From positions 124,001-188,000 of the forward strand of contig NZ_JAHBZY010000002.1 in the NCBI RefSeq assembly GCF_019635155.1: a DNA stretch of 64,000 nucleotides, written 5' to 3'. The position numbers were made by a program, and so were the translations under genes. The notes below the pieces were generated by a model. That model saw only the letters and a program-made list of their open reading frames with translations, searched no databases and was not told the DNA's origin. Positions within the stretch are counted from its first letter, which is position 1. Every line of letters starts with the position of its first letter. This stretch comes from Nitrosomonas sp. Its GTDB lineage: Bacteria; Pseudomonadota; Gammaproteobacteria; Burkholderiales; Nitrosomonadaceae. Of this stretch, positions 1 through 9,416 are shown in pieces.

Positions 1-132
1 AGTCATTTTAAGCGCGTCCCGATTCATCCAGGCAAACATGAGAATTTTACCGCTATTAACTTCTTGAGTGATTACAGGTATTAATCCATCTTCCGACCAG
101 TTAATTTTGTTGAGCCAGCTATCAGCGTGCAT
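1..132 (-). CDS. hisI: Phosphoribosyl-AMP cyclohydrolase, N-terminal part (cut by window edge)
   Basis: Reading leftward from an ATG at 132, 44 codons are open to the window edge. The translation begins MHADSWLNKINWSEDGLIPV and continues with a segment ending LMFAWMNRDALKMT, which matches the start of HisI, the enzyme that opens the purine ring of phosphoribosyl-AMP in histidine synthesis. An in-frame TGA lies about 14 codons upstream, and 132 is the only ATG between it and the conserved region. The gene follows hisF by 53 bases on the same strand, as in other proteobacterial his operons. Only the N-terminus is visible, so the metal-binding residues cannot be checked. Confidence 0.85.
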   Translation of the reverse strand, partial: MHADSWLNKINWSEDGLIPVITQEVNSGKILMFAWMNRDALKMT

Positions 133-185
133 GGTTTCGTCAGTTTCGGGTATTGAGAAACAAAATCAGTTCGATCATTTTAGCA

Positions 186-959
186 TTATAAACGTACTTC
201 AATGCCGTGTTGTGCCATATACTGCTTGGCTTGATGGATGGTGAACTCGCCATAGTGGAAGATACTGGCGGCTAAAACAGCATCGGCATGGCCTTGTAAG
301 ATGCCATTAACGAGATGATCCAAATTGCCGACCCCGCCGCTGGCGATGACTGGAATATCGATAGCATCAGCGATCGCGTGTGTCAAAGCGATATCAAAAC
401 CATTCCGCGTGCCATCCCGGTCCATGCTGGTGAGCAATATTTCACCGGCGCCCAATGATTGCATTTTAATCGCCCATTCAATCGCATCAATTCCTGTTGC
501 CTTGCGTCCGCCATGTGTAAAGACTTCCCAGCGCGGTGAGCCATCCGATGAGTTTACTTGTTTGGCGTCAATTGCCACTACAATACATTGCGAACCGTAG
601 TGATCGGATGCGTCGGCTACCAATTGCGGATTCAGTATCGCCGATGTGTTGATGCTTACTTTATCGGCGCCGGCATTCAGCAAGCGCCTGACATCCTCCA
701 CTTGGCGCACACCACCGCCGACCGTAAGCGGAATAAAGACTTGCGCTGCCACCTCTTCAATAATATGAAGAATCAGGTCGCGGTTATCGGAGCTGGCGGT
801 GATATCAAGAAAAGTAAGCTCATCCGCACCTTGTTCATCATAGCGGCGGGAAATTTCCACGGGATCGCCCGCGTCGCGCAGCTCTACAAAATTAATGCCT
901 TTGACAACACGCCCGTTGGTTACATCAAGGCAAGGGATAATACGTTTAGCGAGGCTCAT
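186..959 (-). CDS. hisF: Imidazole glycerol phosphate synthase cyclase subunit HisF
   Basis: This is the (beta/alpha)8-barrel synthase subunit. It uses ammonia delivered by HisH to turn PRFAR into imidazole glycerol phosphate and AICAR. The 257-residue length is normal. The two catalytic aspartates expected for the family are present: D12 in [13 protein letters not shown] near the N-terminus, and D131 in VVAIDAK at the start of the second half-barrel. Phosphate-binding glycine loops are visible (GGGVR near 81, ASGGVG near 207). It lies between hisA and hisI in a leftward his operon, so it should be co-expressed with hisH. Identification is secure. Confidence 0.97.
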   Translation of the reverse strand: MSLAKRIIPCLDVTNGRVVKGINFVELRDAGDPVEISRRYDEQGADELTFLDITASSDNRDLILHIIEEVAAQVFIPLTVGGGVRQVEDVRRLLNAGADKVSINTSAILNPQLVADASDHYGSQCIVVAIDAKQVNSSDGSPRWEVFTHGGRKATGIDAIEWAIKMQSLGAGEILLTSMDRDGTRNGFDIALTHAIADAIDIPVIASGGVGNLDHLVNGILQGHADAVLAASIFHYGEFTIHQAKQYMAQHGIEVRL

Positions 960-1027
960 TTGATTTTAAAGCCGGTTTTGAAAATAAGAAGAGATACGGT
1001 GAGTAGGATTGAGATGTAGGCTTCCGG

Positions 1028-1783
1028 TTAAGGAATACTATTTTCGTTGCTGAGTTGGTCAGCCAATTCCTGAGCTTCTTTATAATCCAGGGAGCCTTCA
1101 TAAATTGCACGCCCGGTGATAGCGCCAATAATACCCTCTGATTCGATTTCACATAATTTATGAACATCTTGGATGTTAGTGATGCCACCGCTGGCAATAA
1201 CAGGAATGGTGAGCTTTCTGGCTAATTCGACAGTCGCCTTGATGTTGATACCGCTGAGCATGCCATCTCTGCCGATGTCTGTATAAATGATAGCTTCCAC
1301 ACCATAGCCCTCAAACTTTTTGGCCAGATCAACAACGTCATGACCGGTTATTTTGGACCAGCCATCAACAGCCACTTTTCCTTCTTTTGCATCTAACCCG
1401 ACGATGATCTGTCCAGGGAAAGCATTACAAGCATCTTGCAGGAAGCCAGGAATTTTAATGGCGGCAGTACCGATGATAATGTAGGAAATGCCGTCATCAA
1501 GGTAACGTTCGATGGTATCGAGATCACGGATTCCTCCGCCTAATTGGATTGGAATCTGACCATTCAAGGCTTCCACAATTTCAAGAATCGCAGCCTCATT
1601 CTTTGGTTTTCCGGCAAATGCACCATTCAAATCAACCAGATGCAGTCTGCGCGCGCCTTGGCTAAGCCAATGAGCGGCCATTTCACCAGGCTCTTTAGAA
1701 AATACGGTAGCGTCCTCCATGACGCCTTGTTTTAGACGTACACAATGCCCGTCTTTAAGATCTATCGCAGGAATAATCAGCAT
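1028..1783 (-). CDS. hisA: ProFAR isomerase HisA
   Basis: HisA is 1-(5-phosphoribosyl)-5-[(5-phosphoribosylamino)methylideneamino]imidazole-4-carboxamide isomerase, the Amadori-type step just before HisF/HisH. The 251-residue length is typical. It has the same half-barrel repeat architecture as HisF, with catalytic aspartates at D8 (IPAIDLKDG) and D131 (VGLDAKEG) and glycine-rich phosphate loops LGGGIRD (about 81) and ASGGI (about 197). The start at 1783 gives the canonical [10 protein letters not shown]-terminus. It sits 68 bases upstream of hisF and 64 bases downstream of hisH in the same leftward operon. Confidence 0.97.
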   Translation of the reverse strand: MLIIPAIDLKDGHCVRLKQGVMEDATVFSKEPGEMAAHWLSQGARRLHLVDLNGAFAGKPKNEAAILEIVEALNGQIPIQLGGGIRDLDTIERYLDDGISYIIIGTAAIKIPGFLQDACNAFPGQIIVGLDAKEGKVAVDGWSKITGHDVVDLAKKFEGYGVEAIIYTDIGRDGMLSGINIKATVELARKLTIPVIASGGITNIQDVHKLCEIESEGIIGAITGRAIYEGSLDYKEAQELADQLSNENSIP

Positions 1784-1847
1784 AGCTTAATCATAATTAA
1801 TAATTGATTGAAAGTTAAGTGATAAAAATCAGTTGGCTGTTTTTTTC

Positions 1848-2492
1848 TTAGCTGTGCGGCATCCATTTGGCAAAATTACTTAATAAAGTTAATCCTGCTA
1901 TTTGGCTTTTTTCTGGATGAAACTGTACCGCGAAGATATTATCTTTTGCAACGGCGCAAGTAAATGGGAAAGGGTACTGGCTTTGTGCTGCAATTGATAG
2001 AGAATCGGCAGTTTCGACGTAATAGCTATGCACGAAATAAAAGCGAGAATCTTCGTCAATGCCTTGCCATAACGGATGTTGATTGACTTGATGAACTTGG
2101 TTCCATCCCATATGCGGTACTTTAAGTTTTTGCCCATCTGCGGTTTTCATCTGTGAAATAGGGAAATGTACGACTTTTCCGGGCAGAATATTGAGACCTT
2201 TGACGTTTCCTTCTTCACTTTCTTCAAACAGCATTTGCAAACCCAGGCAAATACCAAGGTAAGGTTTGTGGGTGGCCGCTTCTATCACGGTTTCACGCAG
2301 TCCGCGAGTTTCCAGTTCGTGGATACAATTACGCATTGCACCTTGTCCCGGAACGACGATTCGCTTTGCTTTTGATACAAGATTCGGATCACTGGTAACC
2401 GCGATCGAAGCTGTCGGAGCAACATGCTCAAAGGCTTTTTGCACGGAGCGTAAATTTCCCATTCCGTAATCTACAATTGCAATATCAATCAT
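1848..2492 (-). CDS. hisH: Imidazole glycerol phosphate synthase glutaminase subunit HisH
   Basis: HisH is the class I glutamine amidotransferase subunit that supplies ammonia to HisF. The reading frame is open further upstream (to 2570, into hisB), but the family N-terminus IDIAIVDYGMGNLRS begins at the ATG at 2492, giving 214 residues, the usual length. The catalytic triad is visible: Cys82 in GICLGLQ, with His192 and Glu194 in FHPEKS. The oxyanion-strand PGQGAM motif is at about 48-53. Downstream hisA and hisF are on the same strand, so both synthase subunits come from one transcript. Confidence 0.95.
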   Translation of the reverse strand: MIDIAIVDYGMGNLRSVQKAFEHVAPTASIAVTSDPNLVSKAKRIVVPGQGAMRNCIHELETRGLRETVIEAATHKPYLGICLGLQMLFEESEEGNVKGLNILPGKVVHFPISQMKTADGQKLKVPHMGWNQVHQVNQHPLWQGIDEDSRFYFVHSYYVETADSLSIAAQSQYPFPFTCAVAKDNIFAVQFHPEKSQIAGLTLLSNFAKWMPHS

Positions 2493-2520
2493 ACAATATG
2501 GTGTAGTCGAACTCAGTCGC

Positions 2521-3108
2521 TTATAAAGAGCCTTTGGTGGATGGAATAATGCCGGCAGCCGCCGGATCATGTTCTATTGCCATGCGCAACGCGCGTCCAA
2601 ACGCTTTGAATATGGTTTCCGCTTGATGATGGGCATTTCTTCCGGATAAATTGTCGATATGCAAGGTTATCAATGCGTGATTAGTAAGTCCCTGAAAGAA
2701 CTCGTGAATAAGATCTACATCAAAATCACCGATCCGGGCTCTGGTAAATTCGACGTTAAAGACCAAACCAGGACGTCCGGATAGATCTATGACAACTCGT
2801 GATAATGCTTCATCCAGTGGAACATAAGCGTGTCCGTAGCGGCGCAGGCCTTTTTTATCTCCCGCTGCTTGAATCAGCGCTTGACCCAAGGTAATGCCGA
2901 TATCTTCGACCGTATGATGAGCATCGATATGAAGATCTCCTTTTGCAGCTATTTCTATATCGATCATGCCATGCCGTGCGATTTGATCGAGCATATGATC
3001 AAGGAATGGTACACCGGTTTTCAGGACTGACTTACCCGTTCCGTCTAAATCAAGATGGACATTGATTTGGGTTTCCAGTGTATTTCGAATGATTTGTGCG
3101 TGACGCAT
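2521..3108 (-). CDS. hisB: Imidazoleglycerol-phosphate dehydratase HisB (monofunctional)
   Basis: HisB dehydrates imidazole glycerol phosphate to imidazole acetol phosphate with manganese bound by paired His motifs. Both are visible: HHTVEDIG in the first half and NAHHQAE in the second. The 195-residue length covers only the dehydratase domain. The N-terminal histidinol-phosphatase domain of the enterobacterial bifunctional enzyme is absent, as is usual in betaproteobacteria, so the phosphatase must be encoded elsewhere. It lies 37 bases after hisC and 28 bases before the hisH start. Confidence 0.97.
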   Translation of the reverse strand: MRHAQIIRNTLETQINVHLDLDGTGKSVLKTGVPFLDHMLDQIARHGMIDIEIAAKGDLHIDAHHTVEDIGITLGQALIQAAGDKKGLRRYGHAYVPLDEALSRVVIDLSGRPGLVFNVEFTRARIGDFDVDLIHEFFQGLTNHALITLHIDNLSGRNAHHQAETIFKAFGRALRMAIEHDPAAAGIIPSTKGSL

Positions 3109-3145
3109 AGAGAAGCTTGGATGGATTGAACAAGTTTTAGTGGTT

Positions 3146-4231
3146 TTAAGCTATTTCATTCAATAGGGATTGCAATGCCGTGCAAAATTGTGAATTTTCT
3201 TCCGGTGTTCCAACCGTTACACGCAAACAATTCTCTAACAATGGATGCGTGCCATCAAGGTTTTTGATTAATATTCTTCGTTGTTTGAGCGCCTGAAAGA
3301 TCTGACTGGCTTTATTAACACGAAACAAAATAAAATTGGCTTTTGAAGGATATGCCTCAACATTTTTCATTGTAGCAAAAAAAGTACTCATTTTTGCGCG
3401 CTCTGATTTAATAGCTTCGGCTTGCTCCGATAAAACCGCTGTATGATGTAATACTTTTTCTGCAATTAATTGCGTCATAATGCCAATATTATACGGTAAA
3501 CGCAATTTTTCGAGTTGCTCCAACCATTTTGGCTGCCCGATTAATAATCCCAATCGTAAGCCGGCTAACCCGGATTTCGAGAGTGTGCGCATTAATAACA
3601 GATTGGGATACTCGGACAATTCATCCATAAAACTGGTATCGGCAAATGCTTGATAAGCTTCATCGACAACCACGATACCAGGAGCCGCTGCGATTATTTT
3701 TTTTATCGCCTCGGGATCGAACAGATTGCCGGTTGGATTATTAGGATACGCCAGAAAAATGACTGCCGGTTGATGTTCAGCTATCGCATTCAGCATCAAT
3801 TCCAGATTCAGTGAAAAATCATTCTTTAAGGGTACTCCGACATACCGGATATGCGTAAAAGTGGCAATCATCCGGAACATCACAAAAGCAGGTTCGACAC
3901 TCATCAACACTGCATCGGGCTTGGCTGCCGCCATGGCGATGATCTGTATGATTTCATCGGATCCATTGCCAAGTAGAATGCTCATGTCATCCGGAATGGT
4001 GAGCGCGCGGCGTAATGATGTTTTAAGTGAAGCCGCACTGGCATCAGGATACCGATTGATCGGCGCTTGCATCATCAGATTGGCAATTTCTTCACGTAAT
4101 ACAGGCGGTAACGGATAGGGGTTTTCCATTGCATCCAACTTGATCATGCCGGTTGCGGGAGGGACATGATAAGCGGACAGCCCAAGAATCTCAGGCCGGA
4201 AAATTTGTTCTGGATGAATGGCGCTTGACAT
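3146..4231 (-). CDS. hisC: Histidinol-phosphate aminotransferase HisC
   Basis: This PLP-dependent fold-type I aminotransferase transfers an amino group from glutamate to imidazole acetol phosphate. At 361 residues it has normal length. The visible PLP-site elements are YPNNPTG (about 162-168), VVDEAYQ (about 188-194) and the Schiff-base lysine K219 in [14 protein letters not shown]. It is the first his gene in the window. hisG and hisD, which often precede it in betaproteobacteria, are not present between it and the unrelated HDOD gene upstream, so the operon here starts at hisC or hisC is transcribed from a promoter in the 93-base gap. Assignment to HisC rather than another aminotransferase rests partly on context. 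Confidence 0.95.
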   Translation of the reverse strand: MSSAIHPEQIFRPEILGLSAYHVPPATGMIKLDAMENPYPLPPVLREEIANLMMQAPINRYPDASAASLKTSLRRALTIPDDMSILLGNGSDEIIQIIAMAAAKPDAVLMSVEPAFVMFRMIATFTHIRYVGVPLKNDFSLNLELMLNAIAEHQPAVIFLAYPNNPTGNLFDPEAIKKIIAAAPGIVVVDEAYQAFADTSFMDELSEYPNLLLMRTLSKSGLAGLRLGLLIGQPKWLEQLEKLRLPYNIGIMTQLIAEKVLHHTAVLSEQAEAIKSERAKMSTFFATMKNVEAYPSKANFILFRVNKASQIFQALKQRRILIKNLDGTHPLLENCLRVTVGTPEENSQFCTALQSLLNEIA

Positions 4232-4324
4232 AGGCGCGTATTCTAACTCAATACGATGTTTGAAGTTTAATTTGTTGTTAAGAATCTAATACTGGGTAAC
4301 ATACAACTGCAGGAGCGTAATTTT

Positions 4325-5209
4325 TTACGCTGCCAGCTCTTCAGTAAGTAAGTGAATTTCATGCTGGCAGCTTCGTACCCTCTCACATGCCGCGATAGCT
4401 TCCGCTTCATTGATTCCTAATGATTCCATTAATATGGATGTTCCCAGATAAGGGCATCCATCAACGGTTATGTGATTTTGGAGTAATCGATTAGCAATGG
4501 CGATCAGTTTTACATAGTGAGCATGTTTCCCGGAATAATCGGGAAAATGTTGCTCGGCAACGGTGATAGCAACTTCTTCCGGTAAATTCCATGCTTTAAT
4601 CAAATACATTCCGATCGTATCATGCGTGATACCGAAAACCTGCAGTTGAATGGAACGGATATCCTGATTTGGATAACGCGTGATTAAATCATTCAAATAG
4701 GCGAACTCTCTGGGATAGAGATGGGCGAATAAAAAATATCCAAAATTATGAAATAATCCGCCTAAATACATTAAGTCACTATTGATTAAGTGTTTATTTG
4801 GAATTATCTGGCATAATTCGCGACAGAGTATGGCGCATTCCAGGGTTTGATTCCAGATACGATTGCGACCCAGTACGCCATTATTGGACATTTTTAGACA
4901 ACCGGAAGAGACGATACTCATCGATAAGTTAAGCGCAGTATTGAATCCTATAACCAAGGATATGGCGTGATGTACCGAGTTGATCCGGTTGCCGTAGCCG
5001 AATACGGACATTCTTGCATATCTCATAATAAAGGCGGATAGACCGAGATCTTGTTCGATCAACTCTGTAAGCTGATCAAGATTTGCATCAGGGTTATTGC
5101 GGAGCTTTAAAAGCGAATGTGCTGATTCAGGGAGCGGCGGTATCTGTCCGGCCTGCTGTAAGATGCTGCGGAAGTTCTGGCTAAATTCCAATTTATTAAT
5201 AAACAGCAT
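4325..5209 (-). CDS. HDOD-domain protein
   Basis: The protein carries an HDOD domain, a non-catalytic relative of HD phosphohydrolases found in bacterial signalling proteins. The signature runs from the PPLPES region near the N-terminus through DLGLSAFIMRYARMSVFGYG to the NSVHHAISLVIGFNTALNLS helix. A later HD-like segment (GGLFHNFGYFLFAHLYP) has H-N rather than the catalytic H-D pair, which fits HDOD rather than HD-GYP. The start at 5209 gives 294 residues; the frame extends to an ATG at 5254. No partner domain or kinase is adjacent. The exact regulatory role cannot be deduced; HDOD proteins elsewhere affect motility, biofilm and c-di-GMP signalling. Confidence 0.8.
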   Translation of the reverse strand: MLFINKLEFSQNFRSILQQAGQIPPLPESAHSLLKLRNNPDANLDQLTELIEQDLGLSAFIMRYARMSVFGYGNRINSVHHAISLVIGFNTALNLSMSIVSSGCLKMSNNGVLGRNRIWNQTLECAILCRELCQIIPNKHLINSDLMYLGGLFHNFGYFLFAHLYPREFAYLNDLITRYPNQDIRSIQLQVFGITHDTIGMYLIKAWNLPEEVAITVAEQHFPDYSGKHAHYVKLIAIANRLLQNHITVDGCPYLGTSILMESLGINEAEAIAACERVRSCQHEIHLLTEELAA

Positions 5210-5371
5210 GAATTCCGTCTCAGTGTCTCGATGTCGGGGTGGGCACTCGCTCATGACGAGTGCCGTCAGTTGTTGGTATTTCTTTGGAGTTGTTGTTATG
5301 AAACAGGGTCATAAATGAATAAAAAAATCCCCATGTGTTAGCGACATGCTTTATCTTTTCTTTATGTTTAC

Positions 5372-6553
5372 TTATAGCAGGCGGGTCATGTCACCAGAGC
5401 GGAAACCAATAAGGGGTTCATTAAAATTCTTTCCGAAAGCGATGACTTTAAATAGCTCTCCCATTTCAGCAGGGCTGACTAGTTTTTGCAGTTGATTGGA
5501 TTGAGGTAAGTAACGAATTGTATCCTCAGCGGCAGTTTGAGACAAAATGGTTGTGATGCCGCAATTAATTAGGAAATGAGCCTGTGTCGTATATCCCATT
5601 AACTGTAGCCCGGCATTAATCGCTGCGATTGCGATGGCGCTGAATTCAACATGACTGGTTATATCCTGCAAACCCGGGAGATAGAAAGGATCGTCATGAG
5701 CGTGATGGCGATAATGGCACATGAACGTACCTTGATTGCGTTGCGGGTGATAATATTCGCTTCGGCCAAAACCATAGTCGATCAGCAAGATTACGCCTTC
5801 CCGAAGCCGTTCCGCCAAGCTGCATACGAAACCTGGGGCGGCAAGATTAATTTCGCTGAGGTACTCAAAATCCGGAAGATTATTGGGATTAATCTCGTGA
5901 ATCAATTCCTCAGCAATGGTATTCAACTGCGGACTCCGGATCGGACGGTCTTGCCAGAAAAACCGATTATTTTCCGCGGAAACTCCGCGTTCCAACGCAA
6001 TGCTGTTTTGCCATTTAATGATGTGCACTGGCATTGCATCCAGCACTTCATTGGCGATGACGACGCCGGTCAGTTGCTCGGGCAATTGATCAAGCCATTC
6101 GACTTTCTGCATTAATTGGGGAATTTCATTGGCGATCAGTATCTGTTGGCGTTGGCGTAGTTCGGCGCTAACCTCCAGAATAAAATATTTCTCCGGTAAA
6201 ACATTGAATTTTTCCAGCTCCAGTAAAATATCGCGAGCCAATTTTCCTGTGCCGGCTCCAAATTCAAGAATATTGGGCTGCGCCAATAATGGGAGAATTT
6301 GTTTTAGCTGATGAGCCAACGTGCGGCCGAATAACGGAGAAAGCTCCGGAGCTGTGACAAAATCGCCTGCGCTGCCCAATTTGGTGGCGCCACTACTGTA
6401 ATAACCCAATCCAGGTGCGTACAATGCAAGATTCATATACTGCTCAAATGAGATCCAGTGGCTGGCTGCATGAATCTGTTTTTGAATCATTGCTTGAACC
6501 AGTTGGCTGTGTGCTAGAGCTGATTCATTGGGTAATAGCATGTTTATGATCAA
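5372..6553 (-). CDS. MidA-family (NDUFAF7-like, DUF185) SAM-dependent methyltransferase
   Basis: This 393-residue protein belongs to the SAM-dependent methyltransferase family of mitochondrial NDUFAF7/MidA, which methylates an arginine of complex I. The N-terminal family signature (ISFEQYMNLALYAPGLGYYSSG, about 34-55) and the SAM motif EFGAGTGKLARDIL (about 97-110) are clear. VVIANEVLDAMP (about 163-174) and LLIDYGFGRSEYY (about 256-268) are further family blocks. Bacterial members are common but their substrate is not firmly known. It is divergent from the SDR gene starting near 6639, leaving a shared promoter region of about 85 bases. Confidence 0.85.
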   Translation of the reverse strand: MIINMLLPNESALAHSQLVQAMIQKQIHAASHWISFEQYMNLALYAPGLGYYSSGATKLGSAGDFVTAPELSPLFGRTLAHQLKQILPLLAQPNILEFGAGTGKLARDILLELEKFNVLPEKYFILEVSAELRQRQQILIANEIPQLMQKVEWLDQLPEQLTGVVIANEVLDAMPVHIIKWQNSIALERGVSAENNRFFWQDRPIRSPQLNTIAEELIHEINPNNLPDFEYLSEINLAAPGFVCSLAERLREGVILLIDYGFGRSEYYHPQRNQGTFMCHYRHHAHDDPFYLPGLQDITSHVEFSAIAIAAINAGLQLMGYTTQAHFLINCGITTILSQTAAEDTIRYLPQSNQLQKLVSPAEMGELFKVIAFGKNFNEPLIGFRSGDMTRLL

Positions 6554-6638
6554 TAGGGTGGCAGGTAATATTAAAGTGAATTATAAAGTTTTTGCTACGA
6601 TTGGGCCATAGTGTATCAGTTCTTTGAGAGAGGTGTCT

Positions 6639-7379
6639 GTGCAAGGAAAAGTAATACTGGTTACCGGAGGGGCAAAGCGGGTCGGGGCGGCGATATGCCG
6701 GCGACTGCATGCGCGAGGTGCTTCTCTGATAATACATTATCGATCATCACTCGGTGAAGCGAAGATGCTATCCGACGAATTAAATCGGCAACGGCCGGAA
6801 TCGGTGGCATTGGCGCAAGCCGATTTGCTCGATATGGATTTATTGCCGTGCTTGATCGAGAAGGCGATCAATCGTTTCGGACATTTGGACGTGCTTATCA
6901 ACAATGCATCCAGTTTTTTCCCGACGCTGCTCCAGCAATGTACATTAGAGGACTGGAAGGATCTTGTCGGCAGCAATCTGCAAGCGCCACTCTTCCTGAC
7001 GAAAGCGGCTGCAGCCTATCTTAAAGAGCGCCATGGATGCGTTGTTAATATTATTGACATTCATACCGAACGGCCGCTGAAAAACTATGTGATCTACAAT
7101 GCCGCGAAAGGGGGATTATTGGCATTGACTAAATCGCTGGCTGTGGAAATGGCGCCCGAAGTACGTGTGAATGGTGTTTCACCGGGGCCGATCTTATGGC
7201 CGGAAGCAGGCGAATGGTCCGATACAGCGGCACGTCAACAAATTATTGCCAGCACCTTGCTCCAACGTTGCGGAGAGCCCGACGACATCGCCAAGACGGT
7301 ACAGTTTTTAATCGCGGATGCGCCCTATATTACCGGGCAAGTCATCGCCGTGGATGGTGGACGTAGCATTTCTCTATAA
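6639..7379 (+). CDS. Pteridine reductase-like short-chain dehydrogenase
   Basis: A classical SDR of about 246 residues. The NADP-binding loop TGGAKRVG has the Arg of the TGxxxRxG motif that marks the PTR1/FolM pteridine-reductase branch. NNASSF, the catalytic pair Tyr/Lys in YNAAKGG, and RVNGVSPGPI are all present. The likely role is reduction of dihydropterins or dihydrofolate. The GTG at 6639 is preferred because a purine-rich GAGAGAGG lies just upstream at suitable spacing; in-frame TTG 6624 and GTG 6633 are alternatives. It is divergent from the MidA-like gene. An inverted repeat (7387-7408) follows the stop. Confidence 0.82.
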   Translation: MQGKVILVTGGAKRVGAAICRRLHARGASLIIHYRSSLGEAKMLSDELNRQRPESVALAQADLLDMDLLPCLIEKAINRFGHLDVLINNASSFFPTLLQQCTLEDWKDLVGSNLQAPLFLTKAAAAYLKERHGCVVNIIDIHTERPLKNYVIYNAAKGGLLALTKSLAVEMAPEVRVNGVSPGPILWPEAGEWSDTAARQQIIASTLLQRCGEPDDIAKTVQFLIADAPYITGQVIAVDGGRSISL

Positions 7380-7386
7380 CGGCAAA

Positions 7387-7408
7387 CAATGTCTTGTACC
7401 GGACATTG
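7387..7408 (+). terminator. Short hairpin after the SDR gene (weak terminator candidate)
   Basis: CAATGTC and GACATTG form a perfect 7-bp stem around an 8-base loop, eight bases after the SDR stop codon. No run of T follows, so it may be only an mRNA 3' stabilising hairpin. Confidence 0.3.
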
Positions 7409-7618
7409 CCCCTGCGGCTTCATGAAAACTACGAAACCGGTTCTCTTATCCTTTCCCAGATCTTTGAATTTTAATCCAAAGCTACAAACATAGCGCCGGG
7501 TTGCATCCGAATCGATCATTATTGCGTATGAATTAATAGAAGCCTCTGCTTCGCGAGTGGTTTGTCGAGAAAGCGGGATGCCACTTGACTATTAATTTGC
7601 AAAAAAGGAGAGAACAGG

Positions 7619-7918
7619 ATGTCAAAGGAAACTATTCGAGTCATCGCTGAAATAACGGCACGTGTTGATAAAGTTGCCGCAGTGGAAGCCATTCTGAAGA
7701 AAATTATCGTACCGACACGGCAAGAAAATGGTTGCTTGAGTTATCAGTTGTTCAGGAGGAGAAATCATACGGCGGAATTCTTGTTTATTGAAGAATGGAC
7801 GGACGAAAAGGCTGTCGATGCACATTTCAAAACACCGCATCTACAGGAAGCCTTAAATCAAGTGACACCGCTTCTGGCCAAAGCGCCTAATATTCAAAAA
7901 TATACGTGGCTTGCTTAG
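7619..7918 (+). CDS. Antibiotic biosynthesis monooxygenase (ABM) domain protein
   Basis: A single small ABM-type ferredoxin-like domain of 99 residues, similar in layout to YgiN-type quinol monooxygenases. The family pattern is visible: IRVIAEITARVDKVAAVEAIL at the N-terminus, then the NGCLSYQLFRR strand, FLFIEEWTDEKAVDAHFKTPH, and a closing helix. A good Shine-Dalgarno (AAGGAG) lies about 10 bases before the ATG at 7619. It ends 37 bases before the likely start of the FAD-linked oxidase, so the two are probably co-transcribed. The substrate is unknown; cofactor-free oxidation of a quinol or a detoxification role is the family guess. Confidence 0.8.
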   Translation: MSKETIRVIAEITARVDKVAAVEAILKKIIVPTRQENGCLSYQLFRRRNHTAEFLFIEEWTDEKAVDAHFKTPHLQEALNQVTPLLAKAPNIQKYTWLA

Positions 7919-7955
7919 TGCGAGCTATGAATCCGAATACGACAGGGAGCGAGCA

Positions 7956-9308
7956 ATGAATATCAATGCGGAAGAACTTGAAATCATGACACAATTTGTG
8001 CATGGTCTCTGTATCAATGATGGGCGGAAATTTTCGAACTGGGGATTGAGCCGTTCGACACAACCGGCAGTATACGTTGAACCGATCAGCTATGCCGACG
8101 TACAAGCGGTTGTCCGCAATACCGCGCAATTTCCCACGCCGGTGCGTCCAATCGGCTCCATGCTGTCGGTCACTGAAACCGTCATCAATGACGGGGGTAC
8201 ACTGTTATGTACACGCAAACTGGACGCTATCCTTGGTTTGGAAGTCGATGACTGCGGACGGCAGGTCGTTCGAGTCCAAGCCGGGTGCCGATTGAAAAAA
8301 TTGAATATCTGGTTGCAACAGCAGGGGTGGGAGATTCCTTTTCAGGCGGAAATCGGTGAGGCGACGGTCGGTTCGGTATCGGTTGGGGACACCAAGGAAT
8401 CATCGCTTGATGGACCGGGTTATTTTTCCAGCCATGTCGTTGCAATCCTCTATATTGATGAATATGGAAGCTTGCGTATTCTTTCGGATAAGCAGGATGA
8501 TGCAGCTTTCTATGAATTTACATGTAGTTTCGGGTTAAGCGGTATCGTCGTGGAGTGTTTGATAGAAGTTCGTCCGGCCAGTTTATGCCGGGCGAATGTT
8601 ACCTTACATGCCTATAGCAGTCCTCAGGCTTTGTCCGACGGTATTTTGCAATTACGCGAGCAATGCGACGCCTTGCTGGCGGTCGTGATATTGCACCAAC
8701 TGGCATGTTTTTCGGAACAGCGATACCGGACCGACGTAACTGACGCGGCGCTGAACAGCTCGCCGCTGCAATGCGAGCAGTATCGTCTCGCTAAGCGGCA
8801 GGCAATACAGCATGGATTCGATGGCAGCCATTTGCCGCAACCACAGGGCATTGTTTTTCCGCGAAGCGATTTTGTTAATGAATATTGGCAGCCCGAGGAA
8901 GCCGAGAATCGCTTGGATTTTCAATACTATGAGCACGATATTGGGATGTTCGGACGTGTAATCGGCGAATCCTATCGCTTCACAAAATCGTTCGAAAAAA
9001 ATACCGGGTTTGTGCCGACCGGTTGGGCGACTTACTTTGTGTATCGTCCGGAAAAAGAACGGAAACCTTTTGGCATTTACTCCGGAGGTAGCGGTATTTC
9101 GTGTTCGTTCGATCCGATTTACTGTAATCCTAACGAACCGTTATGGCAGCGGTTTGCGAAAGAATACAATCGTGTTGCGATTGATACCTTGGGAGGCAAC
9201 GCTTCGCCTATCCAAACGCAATGGCTGCAACCGGGGGATGTCAGTATTCCGCGGAAGCTGGCGCGCGAGCGTTTTACCTCGCCTTATTATCAGCAGTTCC
9301 TGGTGTGA
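7956..9308 (+). CDS. FAD-binding oxidoreductase (VAO/PCMH-type)
   Basis: The N-terminal half looks like a PCMH-type FAD-binding domain of the vanillyl-alcohol-oxidase / lactone-oxidase superfamily. It has the VEPISYADVQAVVRNTAQF entry helix, VRPIGSMLSVTETV (about residues 62-75, equivalent to the usual G-x-G-H-S loop but without its histidine), and a V-GDTKESSLDGPGYFSSHV segment. The C-terminal half has no motif I can name. The ATG at 7956 follows GGGAGCGAGC and is preferred over the in-frame 7911 start that overlaps the preceding gene; this gives 450 residues. Covalent His attachment of FAD is doubtful. Substrate unknown. It lies between an ABM protein and an ECF sigma/cupin pair. Confidence 0.72.
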   Translation: MNINAEELEIMTQFVHGLCINDGRKFSNWGLSRSTQPAVYVEPISYADVQAVVRNTAQFPTPVRPIGSMLSVTETVINDGGTLLCTRKLDAILGLEVDDCGRQVVRVQAGCRLKKLNIWLQQQGWEIPFQAEIGEATVGSVSVGDTKESSLDGPGYFSSHVVAILYIDEYGSLRILSDKQDDAAFYEFTCSFGLSGIVVECLIEVRPASLCRANVTLHAYSSPQALSDGILQLREQCDALLAVVILHQLACFSEQRYRTDVTDAALNSSPLQCEQYRLAKRQAIQHGFDGSHLPQPQGIVFPRSDFVNEYWQPEEAENRLDFQYYEHDIGMFGRVIGESYRFTKSFEKNTGFVPTGWATYFVYRPEKERKPFGIYSGGSGISCSFDPIYCNPNEPLWQRFAKEYNRVAIDTLGGNASPIQTQWLQPGDVSIPRKLARERFTSPYYQQFLV

Positions 9309-9416
9309 TGGTTTTTGCGTCAGCATTGAGGAAATGTGCTGTACGGTGCATCTGATGATATATTCCACGAAAAGGGAACTATAGGATTGTCCACGATGGT
9401 TGGGGTTTGATGAACG

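Noticed and set aside
558-1019. 153-codon plus-strand frame opposite hisF
   Set aside because: Antisense shadow of a highly conserved gene; no family resemblance and no ribosome binding site.
2521-3108. Bifunctional HisB (phosphatase plus dehydratase)
   Set aside because: The protein is only 195 residues and starts directly with the dehydratase domain.
4314-4331. AGCGTAA-TTTT-TTACGCT hairpin at the end of the HDOD gene as a terminator
   Set aside because: It overlaps the stop codon and has no T run after it in the direction of transcription.
7325-7519. 64-codon minus-strand frame after the SDR gene
   Set aside because: Overlaps the SDR 3' end, has no Shine-Dalgarno and no recognisable product.
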